DNA of 64,000 nt from Neonectria sp. B-13. Taxonomy: Eukaryota > Ascomycota > Sordariomycetes > Hypocreales > Nectriaceae. The number at the start of each line of letters is the position of its first letter. Positions within the stretch are counted from its first letter, which is position 1. The position numbers and the translations under genes were made by a program. The notes beneath the pieces were generated by a model. It made no database searches and was not told where the DNA came from. It was given only the letters and a program-made list of their open reading frames with translations. Below are positions 11,101 to 21,076 of this stretch, one piece after another. The stretch is taken from NCBI GenBank assembly GCA_002682825.1, contig NOKP01000008.1:721535-785534 (forward strand). The letters run 5' to 3'.

Positions 11101-13580
11101 GACGAGACGGTCACCGCTAAGCCGACTCCCTCGACAGAGGACCTGAACCAGGCCCAGAACGAGCAGTTGGCCGCCGAGCTGAGCCGCCTCAAGACCCTTG
11201 CCCAAGATCGCGAGGCTGCTGAGAAGGAGCTCGCCGAAAAGTACGCTCAGCTTGAGTCTCAGCACAGCGAGACGCTCGACATTGTTGAGGAGCTCAAGAC
11301 CGATCTGTCCAAGGCCCGACAACTTGAGGCCACTTCGCCCCGTACCACCACTCCCATCATTCGCCGCAAGTCTAGTCAGAATCTCATGATCATTGATCGT
11401 GCTCACCGATCGTTTGCGTCCCTACGAAACATTGCCGCCGAGAACTTTGAGAACAAGCACGAGGTCATGCAGAACTTTGAGCTGAACTTGAACTCTGCCA
11501 TGCACGAACTGCACTCACGCAGTGAGCGTATCCAGGAGCTCGAAGTTGACGTGGCGTCCACCAGGAAGGAGATGGAAACTAAGATGACCATCATCTCGGG
11601 ATTGACCCGTGAGCGATCCAGTCTCCAAGCAAGCCCCATGGACATGTCCATCGTTGCCGGTATGCGTGACCAACTCGAACGGAACGAGCGACAACTTGCG
11701 GAGTCAAGGGAGGCTCATGCTCTCCGCGAGCAAAAGTTGGCAACTGAGCTGGAGTCACTGCGAAAGGCCCTAGAGGAGACGCCAAAGGCCAATACCCCGC
11801 AAGAGATCGAGGAGGCGAAGCGCCTGCATGAGGAGAAGGTTGCCGAGCTTCAGAAGGAACTTGCTGCCTGGGAAGACAAGCACAAGACGGTTCTCGAGTC
11901 GATGGCTACCACTGAGACGCAAATGCGTGGCACAATCCAAGACCTTGAGGCGCAAGTTGCTGCGGCCTCTAAGGTGACCGAGTCGCAGCCCAGCGACGAG
12001 TCCCGAGAGGCCGAGCAGCAGCAGCAGAACAACCTTATCAGCTTCTTGCGTAGCGAGATTGACGAGTACAAGGCCATCATTAACAGCAATGCCACTAAGG
12101 TCGCGGAGCTGGAGAAGGCCCACAAATCAGCTTGCGCTGAGCTGGAGGAGGCGACCAAGAGACACACCGCGGAGCTGGACGAGTTGAAGAAGGCCTACGG
12201 CACCTCGCAAGCTCAGAGCTCCGCCGAGGACAATACCCGCCACGAGGAGCTGGTCGCCAAGCTGGAAGAGCAGATGGCTGCTCACGAGCTGGCTACCAAG
12301 AGCCACCAGGAGAGCCTGGAGCTCCTCAAGGGCAACCACGCTAAGGAGTTGGCTGAGCTCAAGACTAACGAACAAAAGGGCTATGAGGAGCAGGTTGAGG
12401 TGCTCATGGTGGAGCACGCCGAGAGCCTCAACAGGCTCGAGAACGAGCTCACTGAGGCGAGGGAGGATCTTATGAAGGTTGCCACCCAGGTGGCCTTTGC
12501 CCTGGGCCTGGATGTCAGCGTTGACAAGCTTACCGAGCGCATCGATGATATCCTCGCGGACCAGAAGGCGCTCAGCGCGGAGCAAGCCAAGCGCACCGAG
12601 CTGGAGTCGCACATCTCGGAGCTTACTACTATTAACGAGACCGTCGTGCGCGAACTCGAGACAGCCAAGGCCGCCCTAGCCGACATGCTCGCCGACGGCG
12701 TACCCACTAAAGCTCCCTTGACCGACCAGGTTACGTCGCTCAAGAACAAGATGACGGATCTCGACACACGTAGCAAGAAGAACAGCCGTTTGGTGGAGGA
12801 GTTGGAAGAGCAACTGCAGAACAACTTTGATGAGGCTCAAATGACCAACAACCGACTCAGTACACTACAGACGGAGCGCAACGCACAGCTCGACGAGGCC
12901 AACAATTCGAGAGTCCGACTCCAGGTTGAGCTGGATACCGTCCGTGAGGAATATGCGGTACTTCAGGTGAGTTCCACGTCCGAGTACTTACAACGACAGT
13001 CGCTAACTAAATATAGGCTAAGCTCGATGAGGCAACAGCTGCTGCAGAGGTGCAGCGATCCAACTCCAACTCGACCATCCGCAAGAGCGCATCGCACGTG
13101 TCGCTGCCATCGCCCCCACCAGCAATCCCTCTACCGCCCCTGCCAACCTCTCCTATTAACGGGTCACCAAGCTCGCCTACGTTGGTTGGTCGCCCTCCCG
13201 GCAAAGACAGCATGAACATCTCGCAAATCACTGAGGACCAGGAGGCCCGTATCCGGACCATTGAGAAGCACCTCTACGCCGAGCGCCAGCTGACGCAGAC
13301 TCTCGAGGAAGCTTTGACCGATCTGGAGAAGCAGACCAACAAGGTCAAGGTGGACTGCGAGGCCTGGAAGAAGCGAGCCCACGAGGTCGAGATGGAGAAC
13401 AAGGAGCTCAAGGACCGACCACCTCCAGAGCCAGTGCACGACAACCGATGGAGCCTCCAGGCCGTCGAGGAGGAGCGCAAGAAGCGCCAGGCTGCGGAGG
13501 CGGCTCGGCGCCAGCTCGAGGAGCGGATGAATGCCATCAACAAGGGCAAGAAGAAGAAGGGAAGCTTGAACTGCTTCTAG
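8194..13580 (+). CDS. Kinesin motor protein, kinesin-4-like, N-terminal motor
   Basis: Four exons: 8194-8362, 8418-8741, 8795-12966 and 13017-13580. Their lengths sum to 5229 bases, giving 1742 residues. After a Ser/Pro-rich head of about 52 residues the motor begins at [12 protein letters not shown]. The P-loop is GQSGAGKS (140-147), switch I contains SSRSH (292-296) and switch II is DLAGSE (344-349). The motor ends near residue 445. The remainder is mostly predicted coiled coil, with acidic linkers near 600-800 and a Pro-rich patch ([14 protein letters not shown]) in the last exon. The protein ends in a polybasic [10 protein letters not shown]. Plus-end-directed microtubule transport or microtubule-length control is the family role. 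Assignment to kinesin-4 (KIF4/KIF21) rests on motor position and the long coiled tail; another N-terminal kinesin class is possible. Introns are 55, 53 and 50 bases. Confidence 0.93.
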
Positions 13581-14028
13581 AGGGGGCTTGTGGCGCGGAG
13601 CGGAGGTTGAATGCTTTCATGTCCTCATCATGTGTTGTTTTTTGCTCTTGTTCTATTCCCCCTTGCGTTTTCCGTCTGAATTTTGCAGACACTTGACCTG
13701 GCAAAGATGGCGAGGTTGTTTTTGGCACTGGCTAGGAGTTTGGAAGGGTTTCTGCTTCTTGCCTGAGAATACCACCTACACCAGCAGCTCGATGCACGAT
13801 GTGATTATTTTCCCTACGTCTTTTTATACTCTTTACTTCTTCTTCTTCACTCTTGTCATTTCTACTTGTTTTCTCTTGCCTTCCGGGGGAGACTCGGGTG
13901 GCCAATTTCTCAAAGAATGAGCGGAAGATGAGATGAATTTCACGATGGCCCGAGATGGGCAATTCAGTTATATATATACGGGACTATCCCGTGACGATAG
14001 TGGTAAATACTAGTTCACAAAATTTCTG
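13581..14028. other. Convergent intergenic region, 3' UTRs
   Basis: This 448-base T-rich stretch lies between the tail-to-tail kinesin and alkyltransferase-like genes. It has a TTCTTCTTCTTC-like pyrimidine tract near 13850 and the AT-rich TATATATATACG near 13970. No gene is seen. Confidence 0.5.
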
Positions 14029-14531
14029 TCAGTCTGTGCCAGTCCCCGAGTCGTTGGTTTCCGAAGGGAGGTCTTCCGGGAACCAGCCGTACTCTGCAAA
14101 GTCAACGGACAGTTCTCCCATGGCGCTTGTGGAGACTTCCACGCCTTCAGCTCGCAGCGCCGCAGCTTGCGTGCGACTTCCCTCGGGTTGGGACCTGAAA
14201 CGTCAGCCAGCCAACTGTAGACGGACCGCACGGGAAACAAACCTTGGCGAGATGATACCCTTGGCGTTGATGACCCGCTGCCAGGGCACGTTGTCGTGGT
14301 TGAAGCGCAGTGTCGTGTCTGTCGGCAAGTGCTTGAGACAGACGCCGACCTGGCGCGGGCGCTGGGCTGTGGTTTGTCAGCGCTGTTTCGGCTCCGGCTC
14401 AGCGGGCAATCCGTACGAGTCCCTACGAGGGCGGCAATGTGGCCGTAGGTGGTGACTCGGCCGTGGGGGATTTCTTGCACGGCCGCGTAGACGGCGTGGA
14501 AGAAGGCCGTGGCCTCGTCGGATCGGGGCAT
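14029..14531 (-). CDS. ATL1: Alkyltransferase-like (ATL) DNA repair protein
   Basis: Three exons on the minus strand, 14417-14531, 14243-14366 and 14029-14194, sum to 405 bases and give 134 residues. The start is the methionine of MPRSDEATAFF, which puts IPHGRVTTYGHIAALVG in the usual place for the MGMT C-terminal DNA-binding fold. The segment QRPRQVGVCLKHLP and the active-site strand PWQRVINAKGIISPR follow. In true O6-methylguanine methyltransferases this strand reads PCHRV, with the alkyl-accepting Cys. Here Trp replaces that Cys, which defines the alkyltransferase-like class such as Schizosaccharomyces pombe Atl1. ATL proteins flip out and bind O6-alkylguanine without repairing it and channel the lesion to nucleotide excision repair. 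Introns are 50 and 48 bases. The call is strong; the in vivo role is inferred from the family. Confidence 0.92.
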
Positions 14532-14682
14532 GGTGCGTTGGTTGCCGTAGGTTGCCGGTGTTGCGCCGAATAGAACGGGCAGTCCGGTCCGGAGTCTTGT
14601 CACGGCGATGCGATTTGCGGGGTATGGAATTACCGGGTTTAGATCCCGTCGGGTTCCTGCAGCTTACATCTACTATCCCCTG

Positions 14683-14714
14683 CTGACATGCTGACATGCT
14701 GACATGCTGACATG
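14683..14714. repeat. Four tandem copies of an 8-bp unit (CTGACATG)
   Basis: Four perfect head-to-tail copies of CTGACATG lie in the short promoter interval between the ATL gene and the end of the alcohol dehydrogenase gene, about 150 bases upstream of the ATL start codon. It may simply be replication slippage. Confidence 0.95.
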
Positions 14715-14799
14715 CTTCTTTTCACGACCTTGATGGCTTCCTTGCTAGCGTCTTTAACCCTTTTTCATACATTGCGGCTTTTGCTACTTTACATGCCCT

Positions 14800-15996
14800 C
14801 TAGCTGTCCTTCTCAAGATGCTTCTGGTTCACCAGCACATATCGATACCTCGGCTTGCCCGCCTCGAGATCCAGAATGGCCTGGTTGGCCTCCTCCATCG
14901 GCCGCAGCTCGACCCACGGCTTGATCTTCTTGTCGACGGCTAGCTGGAACATCTCTTCGATCTCGCCGGGAGATCCGATGAGGCTGCCGCCGATCTTGAT
15001 GGCGCTCATGATGAGGGTGAAGACACTGATTGGGGGCAGGTTGCCGCCATCGGGGACACTGCAGCTGTTAGCTATGGCTTACTGGAACTTTGACATAGGA
15101 GAGACCTACCCGACTTGGATGAAGGATCCGCCGACGTCGAGAAGCTTCATGTAGTCCGTGATAGGCATCTTAGCACTCGAAACGGTGCAGATGAGGAGGT
15201 CAAGTGACCGCGCATTCTCGCCCGCCCAGTTCTCGTCGTCTTCGGTGGCGATATACTGGTCCGCACCCAGCGCCAGCACCTCGTCCTTCTTGGAAGCTCG
15301 GCGAGAGATACCCACCACCTTGTCCGCCCCAAGAGCCTTGGCGAAGAGCACGCCGAAGTGACCCAGACCGCCAACGCCGATGATGCCCACTCTCTTACCG
15401 GGCCCGCAGCCGTTGTTGCGCAGCGGGGAGAACATGGTCACGCCACCGCAGAGCAAGGGCGCCGCATGCTCCGAAGGTAGGCCCTCGGGGATCTTGACGA
15501 CGAACCGCGAGTGCGTTCGGTTGTAGTCTGCGTATCCGCCGTACGACATGCCCTCATCATTGGGGTACTTGGAGGCGTACGTTCCCACGTGCAGCCGGCT
15601 GCAGTAGTTCTCCCGGCCGCGAGTGCAGTCTGGACAGTCGGACTCTAGGCAGCTGCGGGCTTGGGCGCCGACGCCGACACGGTCTCCGACGCTGATGTGC
15701 TTGACGTTCTTGCCGACGCGCACTGCCTTGCCAACAATCTCATGGCCCACACAACACGCTGGTCCGGTCAGTCAGAGCGACTAAGTGGCGTAAGTAGGTC
15801 ACTTACGGTATGTGGTCTCTCTCCAGCCGGAGCGCAGAGTATGGGTATCGGAGCCGCAGACGCCGCAGTGGGTGATCTGGATGTCGACATCGTCCTCTCC
15901 CCATTTCTTGGGCTCGAAGGTGCCCCATTGCATGTTGCCCTCGACTGAGTCAGGGGACAGGCCCATCCAGCCCTGGAAAGTATAGTCGGTTGCCAT
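14800..15996 (-). CDS. NADP-dependent zinc alcohol dehydrogenase (ADH6/cinnamyl-alcohol-dehydrogenase type)
   Basis: Three exons, 15807-15996, 15110-15758 and 14800-15058, sum to 1098 bases and give 365 residues, the normal family length. The catalytic-zinc signature is HCGVCGSDTHTL in exon 1 and GHEIVG at the start of exon 2. The structural-zinc lobe carries four cysteines in CLESDCPDCTRGRENYC. The dinucleotide fold has GVGGLGHFG, and SRRASKKDE after the second strand favours NADP over NAD. Such enzymes reduce medium-chain or aromatic aldehydes, including cinnamaldehydes, in the cytosol. Introns are 48 and 51 bases. A TATA-like element lies about 100 bases upstream. No pathway partners are adjacent. 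Confidence 0.93.
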
Positions 15997-16684
15997 TTCG
16001 GAACGGGTTTATTAGTGCGAGGTGAGGTGAGCGAGTCCGTGAAGGCTATTTTTGATGGGTATTTCGAAAACACCAAGAGAGGACTTTGGCGGCCGCTTTA
16101 TATCTCGATGAGCGAATTCTACAAGTCCGTCTCCACCAGAATTCATCAACACTGGAGCTATCATCTAGCGGTCTACGGCCCGTCCGAATCGGACCTATCG
16201 CCAGATATGGTTGCATGACGACCCAGTGGCATCGTCATTTTGGCCTTTGATTCCCAGCTGCTGCTACGGGAACACCGGAGGGAAACGGGTTCTCGACTGA
16301 TTTTTTGAAGTGTCTCCATTAAACGGCGGGTATCTATTTACCGGAAAACACTGCCGCGCCTGTCTTTACAAATCCGCGCACCGGCCCCCAGCAACTCCAA
16401 GTCTCGAATGATAAAGACATCCAGTCATGCACCAGCTTTGACGTCCTGGTTTCGCATAAATTTGAGCCGGGCTCGCCATCTCGGGCCAAAGATGGCACGG
16501 TGTCTGAACCTACATAATCGGGCTGCATTAGTGCGGCTGTTCCGCCACATGGTGGCCATGGCCAAGACGTCGGTCCACTTCCCTCGGCAGCACTGGGGCC
16601 TGCTTGATAAGCTGTTGCACGCCATATATGGCACGTTACCGGCAAATCTTCGACTTAGCTCCCAGACCTGAACTTGACGACACC
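15997..16684. other. Divergent promoter region between alcohol dehydrogenase and bZIP/DUF3425 genes
   Basis: 688 bases hold the head-to-head promoters of both genes. Apart from the TATA-like element at 16097-16104 I see no distinctive site or ORF worth calling. Confidence 0.5.
16097..16104 (-). promoter_or_regulatory. TATA-like box of the alcohol dehydrogenase gene
   Basis: GATATAAA read on the minus strand, 101 bases upstream of the start codon at 15996, a usual TATA distance in filamentous fungi. Confidence 0.45.
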
Positions 16685-17557
16685 ATGGCCGAATCAGTCG
16701 AGCTCTGTCCGTCTCCATCCCAGCCCCACGTGGGTCTCGGTCGGCCTCAGCTTGTAGAGCTGCGGGACCCGGAAGATGACTGGACGGGTATCACAAAAGC
16801 CACCGACCGAAGACGCCGCCAGAATCGCCTCAACCAGAGAGCCTATCGTCAGTAGCTGCGGCGGAGTCGTGGATCGTGGAGCGTGGAGCGTAGCTGACGT
16901 CCCATAGGCAGGAGGCATACCCAACCCAGCCAGCTGGTCCATCGTGCACCCTGGGCTTCCGACGGATACCGCTTCGCAACATGTCCCCGGGTACGCGCTG
17001 TCGTCTATGCCTTTATGGAGCTTGCACATCTCCAATACAGTCTCAAAACCCCCAGTGCCGTGCCGCTCCCGGCACTTATCCGTCTCAATGCCCTGAACGC
17101 TCTGTCGCGCAACGCGGTTTCGTTGGGGATACCGGTGGATGGTCTCTGCAGCGACGACCTCATCTCTCCGTTCAACAGTCGTGGAGGCCCGTCGAAGTGG
17201 ACGTCGTGTCCCGAACACCTTCGCCCGACGCCGCTGCAGTTGACCATCGAGCACCACCCCTGGACGGATCTCCTGCCGCTGCCTCGTCTACGCGACAACA
17301 TCCTCGTCGCAATCACCAGCGGGGCCCTGGATGAGGACATCCTGTGCCATGATCTCCTCGACGTTGTGGGGGGCAGTCAGCGCGATGAAGCTCTTCTGAT
17401 CGTCTGGGGTGACCCGTGGGATGCGCGCAGCTGGGAGGCCAACGTTGGGTTCCTGAAGAAGTGGAGATGGCTCCTCCAGGGGTGCACCGAGTTGATCGAG
17501 TCGACGAATCGGTGGCGCCAAAGTCGGGGCGAGAGTCGTCTCAACATTCGATTGTAG
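16685..17557 (+). CDS. bZIP-type DUF3425 protein with basic region but no leucine zipper
   Basis: Two exons, 16685-16847 and 16908-17557, sum to 813 bases and give 270 residues. Exon 1 ends inside a fungal bZIP basic region, TDRRRRQNRLNQRAYR, and splicing completes it as RRRHTQPSQ. No heptad repeat of leucines follows; the sequence goes directly into a Pro/Trp-containing linker. The remainder, with VYAFMELAHLQYSLKTP, WTDLLPLPRLRDNIL and LIVWGDPWDARSWEA, matches the DUF3425 type common in Pezizomycotina (segments like PLPRLRD and WGDPWDPxxWE). A role as a transcriptional regulator is inferred from the basic region. The donor GTCAGT is non-standard but the frame across it restores the conserved RAYRRR. 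A longer zipper-containing isoform would need different splicing. Confidence 0.8.
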
Positions 17558-18014
17558 GCCGTTCAACCGCATCATCTTCCCCCGAAGACTAAGACAACTT
17601 GTCCCAACCTTGCCAATGCTGCCTCTTCGGGGTTGTGGGGAGGCAAGGTTCTTCAGATAAGCGCGGCAGCACTAATATTTACATGGCAGCTTCATGGTCC
17701 CACTGCTATCTGCTCTAGCGCAGTCGCGTTTATCTACCGGCATCACATCACACCTCACCCCGGTGATCTCCCGTCGGCTCCCGGATGTCAGCAAGTGCCT
17801 GGTTGGACTTGGGTGAAACCTTCTTCACTGTTGATGGTGAGGAATGGATTGGAAAAGGAATTAACCGGAAATGAATGTCTTGATAAAAAACATGCGGACA
17901 CCCATCACCGACCTCACTCATCGACCCAAGGTCTCCAACTCGACTCAAGATCTTCTCTTCCTAATAACAATCCCCGACTCAAACCCTCTGTATTCATTTT
18001 CCCTCGCTCTCAAT
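17558..18014. other. Convergent intergenic region
   Basis: 457 bases between the tail-to-tail bZIP/DUF3425 and cyanovirin-like genes. Short ORFs here have no recognisable content. Confidence 0.5.
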
Positions 18015-18763
18015 TTATTCCTCGGGCTTTCCCCAATGATTGTACGGGTAGGGGCTGCTTCCATACTTCAGAATCTCAAACGATGGGCCGTACGGGCAGT
18101 ATTTTGGAGTCCCCTTGTTTGCAAAGCACATTAAATTTCCGTCCCAGTTGGAGATGAAGTTATCTATGACAGTCAGTAAGGTCTATCGTTGACCGGAAAA
18201 AACCTACTGAGGTTGATGGTGGTCTCTTTAAGGTCTTTGCCTTTTCCGGTGTAGCATCGACAGTAGAAGTATTTTCCATCGTCTACAAACCGGCACTGGG
18301 TGCAAGTCTCGTGCCAGTTACCACTGCTTATGTTAGAGAGCGAACCTGAATTGCCGATCTCATCGACTTACTTCTTGCTGGGCTGCAGCTGGCCCTCTCG
18401 GTTCGCCATACAATCGCCAAGCTTGAGCACAGAGCATTTTGTCTGGCCCGACAAGTTAGGGCATCGAGCCACTAGGACGGGCGATTCCATGAACGGCTTC
18501 TTTCCGATGACGAAGCCTGGGTTGCTTTCGCTGAGTTCGTACACCTTCATGTCCTGGGTCCCGAGGTAGTATCTGATGTCTGTGCAAGAGCCGACGTACC
18601 CGCCCTTGCCTCTCTCCAAGAGCTCGTGGCTGGTTATGTCGACAGCAAGTTCGGAGTCCTGAGTGCTGTCCACGTTGCAGTTGGTGGGCTCGTCAGGGGG
18701 AGTCAGTGGGTTCGCAAAGGTGCCAAGAGCGGCTGCGAGGATGGGAATAATGAGGAAATACAT
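18015..18763 (-). CDS. Secreted cyanovirin-N homology (CVNH) domain protein
   Basis: Three exons, 18372-18763, 18208-18323 and 18015-18163, sum to 657 bases and give 218 residues. The N-terminus MYFLIIPILAAALGTFANP is a clear signal peptide. The body has two imperfect halves with the CVNH pattern: LVARCPNLSGQTKCSVLKLGDC with NREGQL in the first, and YCRCYTGKGKDLKETTINL with NFISNWDGNLMC in the second. The pattern of paired cysteines and the S/T-x-I-N-L...N-x-D-G-x-L motif are diagnostic. CVNH proteins bind mannose-rich glycans; fungal members are lectins of mostly unknown biological role. Secretion and a TATA box 64 bases upstream suggest a regulated extracellular lectin, perhaps active on cell-wall or host glycans, which is inference. 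Introns are 48 and 44 bases. Confidence 0.85.
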
Positions 18764-20293
18764 GGTAGCGAATGGTTAAAGGATAAACGAATGATGTGCC
18801 TACTGATATAGATGTGAAGTCGCCGGTTTATATACTGAGATCAACCACATCTAGTATTTCATCGAAGTGCCTTCACAACGTCTGTCTTCTTTGTGCTCGC
18901 TAATCCCTACTAGGCCGAGTCCTTGTATAACGTAGTCATGGCGCTTCATATTGTCTTCGAAGAACAATAGGTTCGAAAAGACCGTGCGTCGGCGACTTGG
19001 CTTCCTCGCACAAAGAAAGCAATTGGCTATCAACTTGACATGACCCAACAACAGTCAGCTGCGAGATGCAGTGCTATTTCGGGCTGGGTATGACATCGTC
19101 TCGATGATCATCACGGTATACTTGGTTCATTAAGCACTTATACGAGCTTGATCCGGTATGCTGGTGAACCGCCCAAACAAAGAAGGGGGCTCGCCGCGCT
19201 AATCCGTGAAACTCTGTATCTCAGGGGTTTTGGTGACTTGTGTACTCATCGTCCCGGTTGACAAGAACAATATACATACCATGTATCTCGTATGCGAGGT
19301 GCAACTTCCCTTGCATCTCTTGAGCTTGCCGAAAGAAGCACATGCCGGATTTGTTATTTGACGCAGGATGATTCGACTGATTTTGGCGCGTGAAGGGGAA
19401 GGTGGCAAAGACGATGAGCAGCTGAGCACATCTGCGACTGATCCGACAGTGCATGACTACTCTAGATCAAGGAAGATGGATGTAAGTCTGGCTCGGTGAT
19501 GGTGGGATGAGGCTTTGTTCTTGTGCGGTTGCATGGCTGATTTCTATGTCCCGATACTCGGTGTCGATCTCTTCAACCATCAAGTATCCCAACAAGGATC
19601 TCTAGTCATGGCGAGGGATGACTTGTTGTCAGCAATCAATTTCCACAGTGTCTGCACTGGAGCTTTCCATGCCCCCAACTTAGATAAAGCGTGCAATGAA
19701 TAATTGAGCAGCAGAGGTGGTTCGCTCAGTGAGATGCCGATGGTTCACGTAGGGGGCGTCTGGACAACGTTAATCCTAATATCGACATGCTAAAACACCG
19801 GCAGGGCTGAGCCGATAGGAGGACATGGATGGGGCAGTGCTCGCTGCTTACTTGCAGACTGACCAACTACAGACTACAATTAGCGTCTTAGGGACAATTC
19901 TCTTCTCTATCATCTCATGGTTATGCTGGACTCGATGGAGGTAAGCCGATGCAGTGGGATCCAGTGCAGCGCAGTATCGACGTAATGCAGAGTGTCTGGC
20001 TCTTCAAGTCGCAGAAGTACTTTTACCTCGTCTTCTCGCCTCCGGATGTGGTTAATCTGGATGAGTTTGTGCTCAGCACCGAGGCACACCTGCTTTGAAG
20101 ACCACGGCCGTGAACAGCGACCTCGACTGGCTGAGAATCAAGCACAGTGGCGCAGTTTGGATGAACTACGAAGAATAATCAAGGTCGATCATTGAATGAA
20201 AACTGGCGCCAGCCGTGTACCGTTCTATCGTCTTTATCACCATACCGTCTCATCTCTGTATCATCTCATAACTGTATCGTCTCATCACCAGCT
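18764..20293. other. Intergenic region with no recognisable gene
   Basis: About 1.5 kb. Besides the TATA box of the CVNH gene, only short overlapping ORFs are present. Sequence composition is more AT-rich than in neighbouring genes. A small unrecognised gene is possible but unsupported. Confidence 0.5.
18827..18834 (-). promoter_or_regulatory. TATA box of the CVNH gene
   Basis: TATATAAA on the minus strand, 64 bases upstream of the start codon at 18763. A consensus TATA box this close implies a short leader and a regulated, potentially strong promoter. Confidence 0.55.
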
Positions 20294-21076
20294 CTATTCA
20301 GATGCATCCCGGGCCAACTCGAGAATCCCACTCGCGACAGCCTCAACATCGTGGGGTTTGATGGGCAGCCGGTGTCCGCCATCCCACTCGACGAGGGTGG
20401 TGGTCCCGGACTCGCAGTACGCGTCCTTGAGCCCCCGGTGCTGCTCTAGCCCCGGGTCTCGCGTGCCATGGACGTGTAGGGTCGGGATGCTCAGCACGTG
20501 CGGCCCGGTATTGGTCTCGGGCCAGTCATCAAAGTCGGAGCTCATGAGGGCGGCGTCGACGACGTGGCGGGGCATGTCCAGCCGCCAGTCGACCATGACG
20601 AACGGCCCGCGTCCGGCCATGAGGACGCCGAACTTGAAGTCGGTCGCGGCCTCAGCGGGCCCCAGCTCGGCGGCGACGCGCTGTTGGGTCCAGAGCAGGC
20701 TGGCGGCGATCTTGGCGCCCTGGGAGAACCCCAGGATGCCGACCCAGTCGCCGCGGCCGGGGTCGTCGTCCATGGCGGCGCGGCACTGGTAGCGGATCTC
20801 GGCGGCGGCGGCCTCGGCGTCAACCTCCGGGTGGTCGGGCTGCCAGCGGAGCCAGCGGCGGAACGGGCCGTGGTCGCCGTAGACGCTGACGACGGACGGG
20901 TGCGGCGCAGACAGGAACGGCGCGTCGACGAAGACGAGGCGGAACGACGACTTGAGCCGCGTGATGAGCCCGCGGCACTGCAGCTGGAAGATCTGCGCGT
21001 TGACGCCGCCGCCGTGGAGGCAGAGGATGCGCGGGAGGTGGAGCGGAGGGCGGGCGTCGCCGTTTGTCTGCGTCAT
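20294..21076 (-). CDS. FSH1-family serine hydrolase
   Basis: A single exon of 260 residues with an alpha/beta-hydrolase fold. ILCLHGGGVNAQIFQ near the N-terminus supplies the oxyanion loop typical of FSH1. The nucleophile elbow is GFSQGA with Ser118; Asp207 (GTRDPGLE) and His235 (DGGHRLP) complete the triad. Relatives include yeast Fsh1 and fungal stand-alone thioesterases such as LovG that release polyketides from their synthase. No polyketide synthase lies in this window, so a biosynthetic role has no support here. Substrate unknown. The gene is divergent from the SYLF gene to the right. Confidence 0.88.
   Translation of the reverse strand: MTQTNGDARPPLHLPRILCLHGGGVNAQIFQLQCRGLITRLKSSFRLVFVDAPFLSAPHPSVVSVYGDHGPFRRWLRWQPDHPEVDAEAAAAEIRYQCRAAMDDDPGRGDWVGILGFSQGAKIAASLLWTQQRVAAELGPAEAATDFKFGVLMAGRGPFVMVDWRLDMPRHVVDAALMSSDFDDWPETNTGPHVLSIPTLHVHGTRDPGLEQHRGLKDAYCESGTTTLVEWDGGHRLPIKPHDVEAVASGILELARDASE

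Noticed and set aside
13551..13580. Prenylation CaaX box at the kinesin C-terminus
   Set aside because: The only Cys is the second residue from the end, so it does not fit CaaX, CC or CXC patterns.
20294..21076. Polyketide-cluster thioesterase call for the FSH1 hydrolase
   Set aside because: LovG-like proteins belong to this family, but no polyketide synthase or tailoring set is adjacent, so only the family call is made.
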